Positions 9,019 through 17,821 of a DNA stretch of 37,619 bases are shown here, piece after piece. The notes beneath the pieces are model-generated. The model searched no databases. It saw nothing but the letters and a program-made list of their open reading frames with translations, and was not told the origin of the DNA. The stretch is taken from contig CAYXJR010000044.1 of NCBI GenBank assembly GCA_964465145.1, positions 1 through 37,619 on the forward strand, given 5' to 3'. This DNA comes from JAUVKA01 sp964465145 (GTDB taxonomy: Bacteria; Bacteroidota; Bacteroidia; Bacteroidales; UBA12481). Made by a program: the position numbers and the translations under genes. Position 1 is the first letter of the stretch. Each line of letters starts with the position of its first letter.

Positions 9019-10587
9019 TTATACTGCTCTTGGACTTCCTAAACTCATTAATTGCTTCTTAAAACTAACCTTTTCTCCAATAATACCCCTCAAATCTTCA
9101 ATCTTCACCCTTTCCTGCTCCATGCTGTCGCGCTCACGAATGGTAACTGTCTGATCTTCTATTGTCTGATGATCAACTGTCACACAAAAAGGAGTACCTA
9201 TTGCATCGTGTCGCCGGTAGCGTTTGCCAATTGAATCTTTCTCATCATACTGACAATAGAAATCAAATTTCAGCTCATCAATAATTTTTCTTGCAATATC
9301 GGGCAGGCCATCCTTTTTTACAAGAGGGAAAACGGCCATCTTTACCGGGGCCAGGAAGGCGGGGAGACGCAGGACTGTACGCATATCCTTTTCACCGTTT
9401 TCTTTCGAAATCACCTCTTCATCGAAAGCTGACGAGATCACTTGCAGGAACATGCGATCCAGGCCTATAGAGGTTTCAATCACATAGGGGGTATAGGATT
9501 CATTCAATACTGGATCGAAATACTGGATTTTGCGACCTGAAAATAGCTCATGTTGCTTCAGGTCAAAATCGGTACGAGAGTGAATCCCTTCAACTTCCTT
9601 AAATCCAAATGGGAATTTGTACTCAATATCAGTTGCGGTATTTGCATAATGAGCAAGCTTCTCGTGGTCATGAAACCTATAATTCTCTGCACCAAAATTG
9701 AGCGACTGGTGCCATTTCATCCGTATGTCTTTCCAGAATTCAAACCATTTCATTTCCTCACCTGGACGAACAAAAAATTGCATCTCCATTTGTTCAAACT
9801 CCCGCATACGAAAAATAAATTGCCGGGCTATGATCTCATTGCGGAAAGCTTTTCCTGTCTGTGCGATTCCAAAAGGCAGGCGCATGCGGCCTGTTTTCTG
9901 AACATTCAGGTAATTAACGAAAATCCCCTGTGCTGTTTCCGGGCGGAGGAAAATCTTTGTTGCTCCCTCAGTTGTTGATCCTATTTCCGTTGAAAACATG
10001 AGATTAAACTGCCGAACATCCGTCCAATTGCGGGTGCCCGATACTGGGCAGCTTATCTCATAATCGACAATGATTTGTTTTAATTCGGCCAGATCGCCGT
10101 CATTCAGGGCTTTGGTAAAGCGCTCTGTCAGCTCATCTATTTTGGCCTGGTTATCCAGCACCCGCTGGTTTGTTTCTCGAAATTGCACCTCATCAAAGCT
10201 ATTGCCAAACCGTTTCCGGGCTTTTTCTATCTCTTTGTCAATTTTAACTTCGAATTTTGCACGCTGATCCTCAATCAACACATCTGCCCGATATCTTTTC
10301 CTGGAGTCTTTATTATCGATCAGTGAATCATTGAAAGCGTCAACATGGCCTGAAGCTTTCCAAACGGTTGGGTGCATAAATATCGCAGAATCAAGCCCAA
10401 CCACATTTTCGTGCAGTAGAACCATGGAATCCCACCAGTATTTTCTGATGTTGTTTTTCAGTTCAACACCATACTGTCCGTAATCATATACTGCAGCAAG
10501 TCCATCGTAAACCTCCGACGACTGAAAAACATATCCATACTCTTTACAATGGGAAACCAGTTTCTTAAAAATATCTTCCTGAACCAT
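9019..10587 (-). CDS. glyS: Glycine--tRNA ligase (single-chain class II type)
   Basis: A 522-aa cytoplasmic enzyme that charges tRNA-Gly (EC 6.1.1.14). It is the homodimeric type rather than the alpha2beta2 GlyQ/GlyS form. The N-terminus (VSHCKEYGYVFQSSEVYDGL, VYDYGQYGVELKNNI) and the motif 2 region FRNEIIARQFIFRMREFEQM are diagnostic. ETSIGLDRMFLQVI is motif 3, and the C-terminal ~115 residues (APVKMAVFPLVKK ... GTPFCVTVDHQTIEDQTVTI) form the anticodon-binding domain. The start ATG lies 26 bp downstream of a -7 element on the minus strand. It is transcribed divergently from nadB. Length is normal and I see no anomaly. Confidence 0.97.
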   Translation of the reverse strand: MVQEDIFKKLVSHCKEYGYVFQSSEVYDGLAAVYDYGQYGVELKNNIRKYWWDSMVLLHENVVGLDSAIFMHPTVWKASGHVDAFNDSLIDNKDSRKRYRADVLIEDQRAKFEVKIDKEIEKARKRFGNSFDEVQFRETNQRVLDNQAKIDELTERFTKALNDGDLAELKQIIVDYEISCPVSGTRNWTDVRQFNLMFSTEIGSTTEGATKIFLRPETAQGIFVNYLNVQKTGRMRLPFGIAQTGKAFRNEIIARQFIFRMREFEQMEMQFFVRPGEEMKWFEFWKDIRMKWHQSLNFGAENYRFHDHEKLAHYANTATDIEYKFPFGFKEVEGIHSRTDFDLKQHELFSGRKIQYFDPVLNESYTPYVIETSIGLDRMFLQVISSAFDEEVISKENGEKDMRTVLRLPAFLAPVKMAVFPLVKKDGLPDIARKIIDELKFDFYCQYDEKDSIGKRYRRHDAIGTPFCVTVDHQTIEDQTVTIRERDSMEQERVKIEDLRGIIGEKVSFKKQLMSLGSPRAV

Positions 10588-10613
10588 ATTGAGTTGTTTT
10601 ATCTTTTGGCGAA

Positions 10614-10621
10614 CAAAAATA
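10614..10621 (-). promoter_or_regulatory. Candidate -7 element for glyS
   Basis: On the minus strand the sequence reads TATTTTTG, a full match to TAnnTTTG, 26 bp from the glyS start codon. No convincing -33 TTTG is present at the usual spacing. Confidence 0.45.
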
Positions 10622-10660
10622 AGGAATTTGTTTGCAATTCATATTCTTTCAGCTTTTGGT

Positions 10661-10668
10661 TAGCTTTG
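10661..10668 (+). promoter_or_regulatory. Candidate -7 element for nadB
   Basis: TAGCTTTG matches TAnnTTTG and ends 18 bp before the ATG at 10687. It lies inside the upstream extension of the open frame, which supports the internal ATG as the real nadB start. The -33 element is weak. Confidence 0.5.
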
Positions 10669-10686
10669 CATGCAATATGGGATAGT

Positions 10687-12258
10687 ATGAAAAAGGAGTG
10701 TGATTTTTTGGTGATTGGCAGTGGGCTAGCAGGCCTCAGTTTTGCCCTTCAGGTTGCTGAATACGGTAAGGTGATACTCATCACCAAGGCTGATATGGAA
10801 GAGACCAACACATGGTATGCACAAGGCGGTATTGCCTCGGTAACCTATGAGCCCGATAATTTTGACAAGCATGTCAAGGATACCCTTGAGGCTGGTGATG
10901 GCCTTTGTGATGAAAATGTGGTGAATATGGTTGCAGAGGAAGCCCCTCTGCAAATAAAAGCACTGGTCAATTGGGGTACTCACTTCGACAAATTGCAAAA
11001 TGGTCAATACGATCTGAACAGGGAAGGCGGGCATACCGAAAAACGTATTCTTCATCACCAGGACAATACCGGAACTGAGATCATTCGGGCTTTAAGTAAA
11101 TTGGCACGGGAACATCCAGGCATTGAGATTCTGGAACAATATTTTGCTCTCGACCTGATCACTCAGCACCAATTGGGCCGGCCGGTATTCCGAGGAAAAC
11201 AGGATATTGAGTGCTACGGTGTTTACGCCTTGCATCGCAAGACTAATTCTATTCATACCATACTTGCAAAAAAAACACTCCTTGCCACTGGCGGGAATGG
11301 ATATATTTATCAGACCACTACTAACCCACCCATTGCCACCGGTGATGGGATAGCCATGGCCTACCGGGCAAAGGCTTATGTAGAGCAAACCGAATTCGTT
11401 CAGTTTCATCCAACTGCCCTTTACCATCCCGGAGTAAGGCCCTCATATCTCATTACGGAAGCGATTCGTGGATATGGGGCGATTCTGAAGACCATCGATG
11501 GGAAAGAATTCATGTACAAATATGATCCACGGGGTTCCCTTGCCCCTCGCGATATCGTGGCACGGGCCATTGATACGGAAATGAAAAACAGGGGGGATGA
11601 TTTTGTTTGCCTCGACTGCACACATCTGGAGCCTGAAGGATTAAAAAAACATTTTCCCAATATCACTAAAAAATGTTTGTCCCTAGGTATTGATATCTCT
11701 AAGGATCTCATCCCTGTGATACCCGCAGCCCACTACATGTGCGGAGGAGTCCGTACGGATGTTAACGGACTTACAAGCATCCTCAACCTTTATGCAGCAG
11801 GGGAGGTGGCCTGCACCGGGCTGCACGGAGCCAATCGCCTGGCCTCAAACAGCCTGCTGGAAGCCTTGGTTTTTGCTTATCGGGCAGCCAGGCATTCAAT
11901 CTTCAGCCTTTCAGAAACCCTAATAAAGCAGGGTGTACCGGAATGGAACGATGAGGGCACTTCACTGCCAGAAGAAATGATCCTGATCACCCAATCAACA
12001 AAGGAGCTGCAGCAGATCATGTCGAACTATGTTGGTATCGTGCGGTCAAATCTAAGGCTAAAAAGGGCTCTTGACCGCCTCGAGATCCTCTACAGGGAGA
12101 CCGAAGACCTGTATAACCGTTCAACCGTTTCGGTCAAATTGTGTGAATTGCGGAATGCCGTTAATGTGTCTTACCTGATAATACGCCAGGCGCAGGAAAG
12201 AAGGGAAAGCCGGGGGCTACATTTCAATCTTGACTACCCAAACAAATACCCTGAATAA
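10687..12258 (+). CDS. nadB: L-aspartate oxidase (NAD de novo synthesis)
   Basis: A 523-aa flavoprotein that oxidises L-aspartate to iminoaspartate, the substrate of quinolinate synthase NadA. The FAD-binding Rossmann motif VIGSGLAGLSFAL is at residues ~9-21, followed by NTWYAQGGIASV, GGHTEKRILHHQDNTG and ATGGNGYIY. EFVQFHPTALYHPG, SYLITEAIRG, SLAPRDIVARAI, AAHYMCGGVRTD and GLHGANRLASNSLLEAL are the active-site and family blocks that separate NadB from other succinate-dehydrogenase-type flavoproteins only by overall pattern. The open frame extends 46 codons further upstream into glyS, but the ATG at 10687 aligns with the family start and follows a promoter element. nadA and nadC are not in this window. 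It converges on trpS with 1 bp between the genes. Confidence 0.96.
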   Translation: MKKECDFLVIGSGLAGLSFALQVAEYGKVILITKADMEETNTWYAQGGIASVTYEPDNFDKHVKDTLEAGDGLCDENVVNMVAEEAPLQIKALVNWGTHFDKLQNGQYDLNREGGHTEKRILHHQDNTGTEIIRALSKLAREHPGIEILEQYFALDLITQHQLGRPVFRGKQDIECYGVYALHRKTNSIHTILAKKTLLATGGNGYIYQTTTNPPIATGDGIAMAYRAKAYVEQTEFVQFHPTALYHPGVRPSYLITEAIRGYGAILKTIDGKEFMYKYDPRGSLAPRDIVARAIDTEMKNRGDDFVCLDCTHLEPEGLKKHFPNITKKCLSLGIDISKDLIPVIPAAHYMCGGVRTDVNGLTSILNLYAAGEVACTGLHGANRLASNSLLEALVFAYRAARHSIFSLSETLIKQGVPEWNDEGTSLPEEMILITQSTKELQQIMSNYVGIVRSNLRLKRALDRLEILYRETEDLYNRSTVSVKLCELRNAVNVSYLIIRQAQERRESRGLHFNLDYPNKYPE

Positions 12259-12259
12259 A

Positions 12260-13252
12260 TCAGAAAGACCTAAAACCAATTATCTCGCGAACTTCCCTCA
12301 GGGTCTTGCTTGCGCTTTCACGTGCTTTTTCTGCTCCCTGCCGGGTTACCTTTCTCAAATAGGCATCATCATCATGAATGGAAAGAATGCGTTCACGGAT
12401 CGGATCAGTGAACTTAATAATATCCTCAGCAAGTTGCTTTTTCAAGTCGCCATACCTAATCTCGCATGAGGCAAACTTTTCTTTGAAAAAGTCGAACGTG
12501 TCTTTCTCACTGACCACTTCCAAAAGAGTGAACAAATTCTGTATTGGCTCAGTAGGTTTTTGGTTTGGTTCAGTTGGACCGGCATCGGTGACTGCCTTCA
12601 TCACTTTTTTCCTTATAATTTTCGGGTCATCCACCAGATTGATGGCATTACCTTCTGATTTCCCCATTTTTCCAATACCATCCAGGCCTGGGATCTTGAT
12701 CAGGTCTACTGTGAAACTGAAAGCCTCAGGCTCAGGGAAATAATCCACTTCGTAGATACGGTTAAAGCGCTTCGCAAACTTCTTTGCCATTTCCAGATTC
12801 TGCTCCTGATCTTTTCCTACCGGAACTTTATGTGCCTTATGAATAAGAATATCGGCAGCCATCAACACCGGGTAGGTGAGTAATCCGGCATTCACGTTGT
12901 CTGGCTGCTTCCGAATCTTTTCCTTGAAAGTTGTAGTGCGTTCCAATTCGCCAACATAAGCATTCATGTTCATAAGAACATACAGCTCCGGGATCTCCGG
13001 AATATCACTCTGTACATAAAGCGTGGCCAGTTCAGGATCAATCCCGCAAGCAAGGTATTCGGATATCACCTTCCGTACATTTCCATGCAGGTTTTTCGGA
13101 TGTGGATGTGTAGTCAGACTGTGCAGGTCGGCCACAAAAAAGAAGCAGTTGTATTCATGCTGCATCCTGACAAAATTCCGGATGGCTCCGAAATAATTTC
13201 CCAGGTGTAGATTTCCGGTAGAACGAATGCCACTTAATACCGTTTGTTTCAT
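12260..13252 (-). CDS. trpS: Tryptophan--tRNA ligase
   Basis: A 330-aa class I synthetase (EC 6.1.1.2). The start was set at MKQTVLSGIRSTGNLHLGNY. The HIGH-type motif is HLGN at residues 16-19 and the KMSKS loop is KMGKS at 195-199. Other family blocks are VADLHSLTT, ERTTTFKEKIRKQPDNVNAG, LTYPVLMAADIL and VPVGKDQEQNLE. A longer open frame reaching 13402 runs through purine-rich repeat DNA, giving a Pro/Phe-rich peptide unlike any TrpS; that extension also lies upstream of a -7 promoter element, so it is rejected. The gene is monocistronic and converges on nadB. Confidence 0.97.
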   Translation of the reverse strand: MKQTVLSGIRSTGNLHLGNYFGAIRNFVRMQHEYNCFFFVADLHSLTTHPHPKNLHGNVRKVISEYLACGIDPELATLYVQSDIPEIPELYVLMNMNAYVGELERTTTFKEKIRKQPDNVNAGLLTYPVLMAADILIHKAHKVPVGKDQEQNLEMAKKFAKRFNRIYEVDYFPEPEAFSFTVDLIKIPGLDGIGKMGKSEGNAINLVDDPKIIRKKVMKAVTDAGPTEPNQKPTEPIQNLFTLLEVVSEKDTFDFFKEKFASCEIRYGDLKKQLAEDIIKFTDPIRERILSIHDDDAYLRKVTRQGAEKARESASKTLREVREIIGFRSF

Positions 13253-13280
13253 GAGCTGGATTGATTTTCCTAATTTGGCG

Positions 13281-13288
13281 CAAAGATA
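13281..13288 (-). promoter_or_regulatory. Candidate -7 element for trpS
   Basis: The minus strand reads TATCTTTG, a full match to TAnnTTTG, 28 bp from the trpS start. No -33 match is visible because the expected position falls in the G-rich repeat. Confidence 0.5.
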
Positions 13289-13314
13289 GAAAATAATAGC
13301 GGGATGGGGGATGC

Positions 13315-13356
13315 GGGGAACAGGGAACAGGGAATGGGGAACGGGGAATGGGGGAA
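13315..13356. repeat. Degenerate 7-bp tandem repeat (GGGAACA/GGGAATG)
   Basis: About six tandem units of GGGAACA, GGGAATG and GGGAACG lie in the trpS-rbfA intergenic region. A shorter complementary version (TCCCTTTCCCTGTTCCC) lies at 13453-13469, so the two blocks could pair in RNA. On the minus strand the repeat encodes runs of FPVP/SPIP-like residues in the false upstream extensions of trpS. Confidence 0.75.
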
Positions 13357-13371
13357 AAAAAACGACCGTAG

Positions 13372-13392
13372 CCCGGGGGCTTGTCCCTCGGG
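13372..13392. repeat. REP-like GC hairpin
   Basis: CCCGGGGG (13372-13379) pairs with CCCTCGGG (13385-13392) around a 5-nt loop, with one mismatch. The GC-rich stem stands out against its AT-rich surroundings and resembles a repeated extragenic palindrome rather than a terminator, because no T-run follows. Confidence 0.55.
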
Positions 13393-13487
13393 TTGTTGGC
13401 AATCAGATAATGATTAAAGAGGGGGGCGGAATTAACCTCTTTGTTTCCCCAGTCCCTTTCCCTGTTCCCATCTTTCAAATAATTGGC

Positions 13488-13495
13488 TAATTTTG
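13488..13495 (+). promoter_or_regulatory. Candidate -7 element for the rbfA operon
   Basis: TAATTTTG matches TAnnTTTG and lies 33 bp before the rbfA start codon. The -33 position is a weak TTC. Confidence 0.4.
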
Positions 13496-13528
13496 AGCTT
13501 GCAACGTATGTAATTAATATCAATCAAT

Positions 13529-13864
13529 ATGGACAGTACCCGACAGCAAAAAGTGGCACGCCTTATTCAGAAAGACCTGGCTGAGATTTTGAGATCACGG
13601 AGCAGGCAGTTCGGAAAAGGTGTGATAATATCGGTCACTGTGGTTCGTGTCACTCCCGACATGGGGATGGCCAAGGTATATCTGAGTATTTTCCCTCCAG
13701 AAAAAAGCCAGGATGCTTACGGCCTGATTGAGAAGGCTGGTATATCACTTAGATATGACTTAGGAAAACTAGTGGGGAAACAGTTACGAATTATACCAGA
13801 GTTACGTTTTTACCTCGATGATTCCCTGGATTATGCAGAACGAATTGATGACTTGCTGAAATGA
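13529..13864 (+). CDS. rbfA: Ribosome-binding factor A
   Basis: A 111-aa KH-type protein that binds the 30S subunit and assists 16S rRNA 5'-end maturation. The N-terminal STRQQKVARLIQKDLAEILR is the family opening. ISVTVVRVTPDMGMAKVYLSIFP is the central beta-alpha core, and LRIIPELRFYLDDSLDYAERIDDLL is the conserved C-terminus. Length is normal. Its stop overlaps the start of the downstream permease gene by 4 bp (ATGA), which indicates translational coupling. Confidence 0.95.
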   Translation: MDSTRQQKVARLIQKDLAEILRSRSRQFGKGVIISVTVVRVTPDMGMAKVYLSIFPPEKSQDAYGLIEKAGISLRYDLGKLVGKQLRIIPELRFYLDDSLDYAERIDDLLK

Positions 13865-15105
13865 TGAATTTGCCCTTTTTCATTGCAAAAAGGTACCTTT
13901 TTTCCAAAAAATCAAGGAACATTATCAATGTGATTTCGTGGATATCACTGGCCGGCGTAAGTATTGGAACGATGGCTCTGATTATTGTTTTGTCTATATT
14001 CAATGGAATAGACGGCTTGATAAAATCCATGTTCAGTTCTTTTGATCCGGATCTGAAAATAACCCTCAACGAAGGAAAAACTTTTTCCCCTGATATTCCT
14101 GCCATGCATAACCTTCAAAAAGACCCCAGTGTGGCGGTTTGGTGTGAAGTGGTTGAAGAAAATGCCCTGCTGGGCTACCGCGATCGCCAGACCCCGGCCA
14201 CCCTGAAGGGGGTAAGTGATAACTTTCAGGTCCTGAGTGGTATCGACAGTATGGTGGTGGACGGTAAATTCCGGTTGGAAGAAGATAACCGCCCACTGTG
14301 TATTGTCGGCTCAGAGCTGGCATACCGCTTGTCGGTGGGCCTGAATTTCATCAATCCTTTACATATATATGTGCCCAGAAGAACCAGGTCAGCTATCATC
14401 AATCCTTTAAATGCGTTTAACCATAAAATGTTATTCCCTTCTGGCATTTTCGCCGTTCAACAGGAATATGATAGTAAATACCTGATTATTCCCATTGATT
14501 TTTGCCGTGAACTTCTTGGCTTGGAGGATGAAGTCAGTGCCATTGAGATCCGCATTGTGGAGGGTTATTCCATCGACAAAGCGAAATTGGATATGCAAAA
14601 ACTGCTTGGACCGGAATTCCAGGTCAAGGACCGGTATGAGCAACATGCATATTTTTATAAAGTCATGGCCTCTGAAAAGTGGGCTATTTTCCTGATTCTG
14701 GGATTTATTCTGGTGATCGCATCCTTCAATACCGTTTCCTCACTAACTCTTCTGTTATTAGAGAAAAAGAAAGACATGCATATTCTTCAAAGCATGGGTG
14801 CCCAGCCAAAGCGAATCAGACAGATTTTCCTGACGGAAGGATTGATGATGACGGGGATAGGCATAATATCTGGATTGGTACTTGGCAGTCTCTTGTGTTG
14901 GCTGCAGATTACATTCGGGATAATCCGGTTTCCATCTTCCGGATCCTATGTAACAGATATTTATCCTGTGAATATGGAGGCTTTGGATTTTGCCCTGGTA
15001 GGCCTGATGGTGGTTATTATAGGCATCGTTGCCTCTATTATCCCGGTAAGAATATTAGGCAAACGTTATTTCTCTTCTTTTGACGGGACTGAGCTGAGTG
15101 GCTGA
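13861..15105 (+). CDS. FtsX/LolC-E-type ABC transporter permease
   Basis: A 414-aa inner-membrane protein. It has one N-terminal transmembrane helix (residues ~18-45, ISLAGVSIGTMALIIVLSIFNG), a periplasmic domain of about 220 aa, then three helices near residues 270-300, 320-350 and 370-400. The architecture and the LFSKKSRNIINVISWISLAGV opening match the Bacteroidota relatives of LolC/LolE, which extract lipoproteins from the inner membrane together with an ATPase (LolD). No ATPase gene is adjacent. It starts within the rbfA stop, and its 3' end overlaps the 3' end of dusB by 40 bp on the opposite strand. Confidence 0.88.
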   Translation: MMNLPFFIAKRYLFSKKSRNIINVISWISLAGVSIGTMALIIVLSIFNGIDGLIKSMFSSFDPDLKITLNEGKTFSPDIPAMHNLQKDPSVAVWCEVVEENALLGYRDRQTPATLKGVSDNFQVLSGIDSMVVDGKFRLEEDNRPLCIVGSELAYRLSVGLNFINPLHIYVPRRTRSAIINPLNAFNHKMLFPSGIFAVQQEYDSKYLIIPIDFCRELLGLEDEVSAIEIRIVEGYSIDKAKLDMQKLLGPEFQVKDRYEQHAYFYKVMASEKWAIFLILGFILVIASFNTVSSLTLLLLEKKKDMHILQSMGAQPKRIRQIFLTEGLMMTGIGIISGLVLGSLLCWLQITFGIIRFPSSGSYVTDIYPVNMEALDFALVGLMVVIIGIVASIIPVRILGKRYFSSFDGTELSG

Positions 15106-16079
15106 TCACCCCAATTTTCCCTGATCTCTTCCAAAATGCTCCATACGGTATCGGGCTCTTCGGCACGCAATAGCCTGATTCTTGTTTCTCTGAAATTATA
15201 AAGGCCCTTAAAGGAAGCGGCAAAGAACCTACGCATGGATATTATTGCTCGTTTGGGGTCCTTTGTTTCAAGTACTTTTTGTAAATGATCGATGATCAGA
15301 TCCACCTGTTCACTAATTGAAAAGGGAGGCAGTAATTCTCCTGTGTCGAGGTAATGTCTCACATCTCTGAAAAGCCATGGGCGTCCAATGGCGGCCCTTC
15401 CAATCATAATTGCATCTACTCCATACTGGTCAAACATAGCTTTGGCCTTCTGTGGTGAGTCGATATCTCCATTACCTATAATAGGAATATAGATGTGAGG
15501 ATCATTCTTTACTTCCCCAATAAGATCCCAATCGGCCTTTCCCCGGTACATCTGGGCCCGGGTCCTTCCATGGATAGTCAGGGCCTTTATCCCAGTATCC
15601 TGCAGGCGCCGGGCAAGCTCAATAATGTTTTTATTCTCCTCATCCCAGCCCAGCCGGGTTTTAACTGTCACGGGAAGAGTTGTTGAACGGACTACCTCAC
15701 GGGTCATCTTGATTACCAGGGGAATATCCCTCAGTAGTCCTGCACCAGAACCTTTCATAGCAACCTTTTTTACCGGGCAGCCAAAATTCAGGTCCAGAAG
15801 ATCCGGCTTCCAGGTTTCGGAAATACGTGCAGATTCAATCATTGCCGGTATGCTCTTGCCGTAAAGTTGTATACCGAAAGGATGTTCCTCTGGGTGGATT
15901 TCAATTTTTTGAAGGGTCTTCTTAATATTTCTGACAAGGGCATCAGAGGAAACAAATTCAGAATACATCAGATCCACCCCGAATTTCTTGCACATGAACC
16001 GGAAGGGAGGATCAGTAACATCTTCCATTGGTGCCAGAAACACCGGATAATTTGGCAATTGTATAGCTCCAATTCTCAT
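15066..16079 (-). CDS. dusB: tRNA-dihydrouridine synthase (DusB-like)
   Basis: A 337-aa FMN enzyme that reduces uridines in the tRNA D-loop. APMEDVTDPPFR (residues 16-27) is the FMN-binding opening, and LNFGCPVKKV places the catalytic cysteine at residue 101. VKTRLGWDEENKNI, LTIHGRTRAQMYRGKADWD, PIIGNGDI and GVDAIMIGRAAIGRPW are family blocks. The overall pattern matches the DusB/NifR3 subgroup common in Bacteroidota. The last 13 codons overlap the permease gene tail-to-tail. A -7-like TAATTTTG (minus strand, 16087-16094) lies only 7 bp from the start codon, so a leaderless transcript is possible but unproven. Confidence 0.94.
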   Translation of the reverse strand: MRIGAIQLPNYPVFLAPMEDVTDPPFRFMCKKFGVDLMYSEFVSSDALVRNIKKTLQKIEIHPEEHPFGIQLYGKSIPAMIESARISETWKPDLLDLNFGCPVKKVAMKGSGAGLLRDIPLVIKMTREVVRSTTLPVTVKTRLGWDEENKNIIELARRLQDTGIKALTIHGRTRAQMYRGKADWDLIGEVKNDPHIYIPIIGNGDIDSPQKAKAMFDQYGVDAIMIGRAAIGRPWLFRDVRHYLDTGELLPPFSISEQVDLIIDHLQKVLETKDPKRAIISMRRFFAASFKGLYNFRETRIRLLRAEEPDTVWSILEEIRENWGDQPLSSVPSKEEK

Positions 16080-16166
16080 GGGCTGGCAAAATTAGGGTTT
16101 TTATTTCCTTAGCAGAAATTTCTTGTTCATCTTTGTTTCCTTAATGAGAGGCCAAATCCCTTTTGC

Positions 16167-17339
16167 GTGTTAAACAACTGGTTTAAAATACTGATTATCC
16201 CTCTGATACTGTTCCAGCCAAATGTCCTCCTTGCTCAAAGCAATGATCTCATGCGGTGGGGAGATTATGCTGCCTTCCAGGAAGATTACCGGATTGATTC
16301 CACAATGTATGATCAGTTTTATATTAGGATTCAAAATGCCAACTTTTTCAAGAACAACGAATATGCCAATGAATTTAAAATTGGGTCCAGCCTGACAGGC
16401 CTGTTCCTGGAACCCAGTATTGACTATTATGCGGGTCCGAAAACAAGAATCCGGGCCGGGGTTCATTTTCTGAAATATAATGGGAGGGATGAAATCGATC
16501 GCGTAGCCCCGGTTCTGACAGTGCAGCATGCTTTAAATGAGCACATCAATATGATTTTTGGTACTATTTACGGAACAGCTAATCACGGACTAAAAGAACC
16601 GATTTTTGGATTTGAAAAATACCTGACAGAAAATTATGAAAATGGCGTTCAATTCCTGCTCGATTATCCTGACTTGATAGGTGATATATGGCTTAATTGG
16701 GAGCAATTCATCAAGGAAGGAGATCCTTTTCAGGAAAAATTTACAGCTGGAATGAACATTTATCTCGACTTATACAAAGGACAAAGGTTTCGGTTTGGAA
16801 TTCCCTTCCAGGCATTGTTCAGGCATAAAGGCGGGCAAATTGACAGTTTTACCCTGCCGGGTGGAACTCAGAGCAACTTCGTTCAGGGATTTAAAATGCA
16901 ATGGATACAAGACAGTCGTTTTATCAAACACCTTTCCTTAGAACAGGACTGGTGCCAATTCCTTGAGATTAACCTTGGGACAAATATTAAGATTACCGAA
17001 GGGTTCGGAAATTTTTCGGTTTTTACACTTGGAACCAGTATTGGGGAATTCTCTTTGGGGTATTGGAAGTCGATAGATTTCTTTGCACCACAGGGAGAAG
17101 GTCTTTTCCTTTCTACGAGCTCTTATCAACCCGACTTCTACATGCCTGAGAGGGAAGTGCTGAGCATTAAGTACCAGTATCAGTATAAAATCAATAATTT
17201 CCTTGATTTTGTTCTAAGGATCGAACCATACTACGATTTCCATTCCGGACGGTTAGATCATTCTTTTAGTTTTTTACTCCTGGTGGATAAAAGTTTTTTC
17301 CTTGCTAAAGCCCTGAGTGGCCCCCCGGTGAGTTACTAA
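16167..17339 (+). CDS. Exported protein, probable outer-membrane beta-barrel, unknown function
   Basis: A 390-aa protein I do not recognise. It starts with GTG (no in-frame ATG precedes it) and begins MLNNWFKILIIPLILFQPNVLLAQ, a signal peptide. After a short linker (RWGDYAAFQEDYRIDSTMYDQFYIRIQNANFF) the sequence is a run of alternating amphipathic strands rich in Tyr/Phe/Gly, such as IRAGVHFLKYNG and YDFHSGRLDHSFSFLLLV. Polar turns separate the strands, which is consistent with a barrel of roughly 14-18 strands (inference). It converges on the deaminase gene with a 4-bp overlap. No operon context suggests a substrate. Confidence 0.7.
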   Translation: MLNNWFKILIIPLILFQPNVLLAQSNDLMRWGDYAAFQEDYRIDSTMYDQFYIRIQNANFFKNNEYANEFKIGSSLTGLFLEPSIDYYAGPKTRIRAGVHFLKYNGRDEIDRVAPVLTVQHALNEHINMIFGTIYGTANHGLKEPIFGFEKYLTENYENGVQFLLDYPDLIGDIWLNWEQFIKEGDPFQEKFTAGMNIYLDLYKGQRFRFGIPFQALFRHKGGQIDSFTLPGGTQSNFVQGFKMQWIQDSRFIKHLSLEQDWCQFLEINLGTNIKITEGFGNFSVFTLGTSIGEFSLGYWKSIDFFAPQGEGLFLSTSSYQPDFYMPEREVLSIKYQYQYKINNFLDFVLRIEPYYDFHSGRLDHSFSFLLLVDKSFFLAKALSGPPVSY

Positions 17340-17821
17340 TAAACTTCTCTTTCATCTTTATTAAGCCAGGCTTCAAATTCATCCCCTGCATTGGGTAAGA
17401 TCACATGCCTGGTGCTAATGCTTCTTTCTTTCATACTCCTACCAAATTCACGGTAGATATGTGCATCAATGAATCCTGCTTTTTCAGCCTCGGCCTTGCT
17501 GCTGGCGAAAACAAGCTTTTCAATACCAGCCCAATATATGGCACCCAGGCACATTGGGCAGGGTTCTGTAGATGAGTAGATAGTGCATCCATCCAGAGTA
17601 TGGCTACCGAGCTTTTTTGCAGCTTCCCTAATGGCCAGTACTTCTGCATGAGCAGTGGGATCATGGAGCAAGGTCACCTGATTTGCAGATTCAGAAATAA
17701 GCTCCCCTTTTCTGACAACCACTGCCCCGAAAGGCCCTCCCCCGGTTTTAACATTCTCAATCGCCAGCTGTATGGTAAGCGACAGGAATTTTTGATCTTC
17801 TTTAAGGGTTCTATTGGTCAT
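17336..17821 (-). CDS. Guanine-deaminase-like cytidine/deoxycytidylate-fold deaminase
   Basis: A 161-aa zinc deaminase. HAE at residues 58-60 and PCPMC at 87-91 supply the zinc ligands and the catalytic Glu. GGPFGAVVV near the start, DPTAHAEVLAIREA, STEPCPMCLGAIYWAGI and the C-terminal tail FEAWLNKDEREVY (an F-x-A-W ending with a terminal Tyr) fit Bacillus GuaD better than TadA, so guanine to xanthine is the likely reaction. A tRNA adenosine deaminase is the alternative. The start at MTNRTLKED was chosen because the longer frame to 17899 runs far into the upstream gene; with this start the overlap is 11 bp, consistent with coupling to the O-antigen-ligase-like gene. Confidence 0.85.
   Translation of the reverse strand: MTNRTLKEDQKFLSLTIQLAIENVKTGGGPFGAVVVRKGELISESANQVTLLHDPTAHAEVLAIREAAKKLGSHTLDGCTIYSSTEPCPMCLGAIYWAGIEKLVFASSKAEAEKAGFIDAHIYREFGRSMKERSISTRHVILPNAGDEFEAWLNKDEREVY

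Noticed and set aside
9550..9978. 142-codon frame antisense to glyS
   Set aside because: It lies wholly within a clearly assigned synthetase gene and has no family resemblance.
16087..16094. -7 element TAATTTTG giving a leaderless dusB transcript
   Set aside because: There is no -33 match and the motif is AT-rich; kept only as a remark in the dusB entry.
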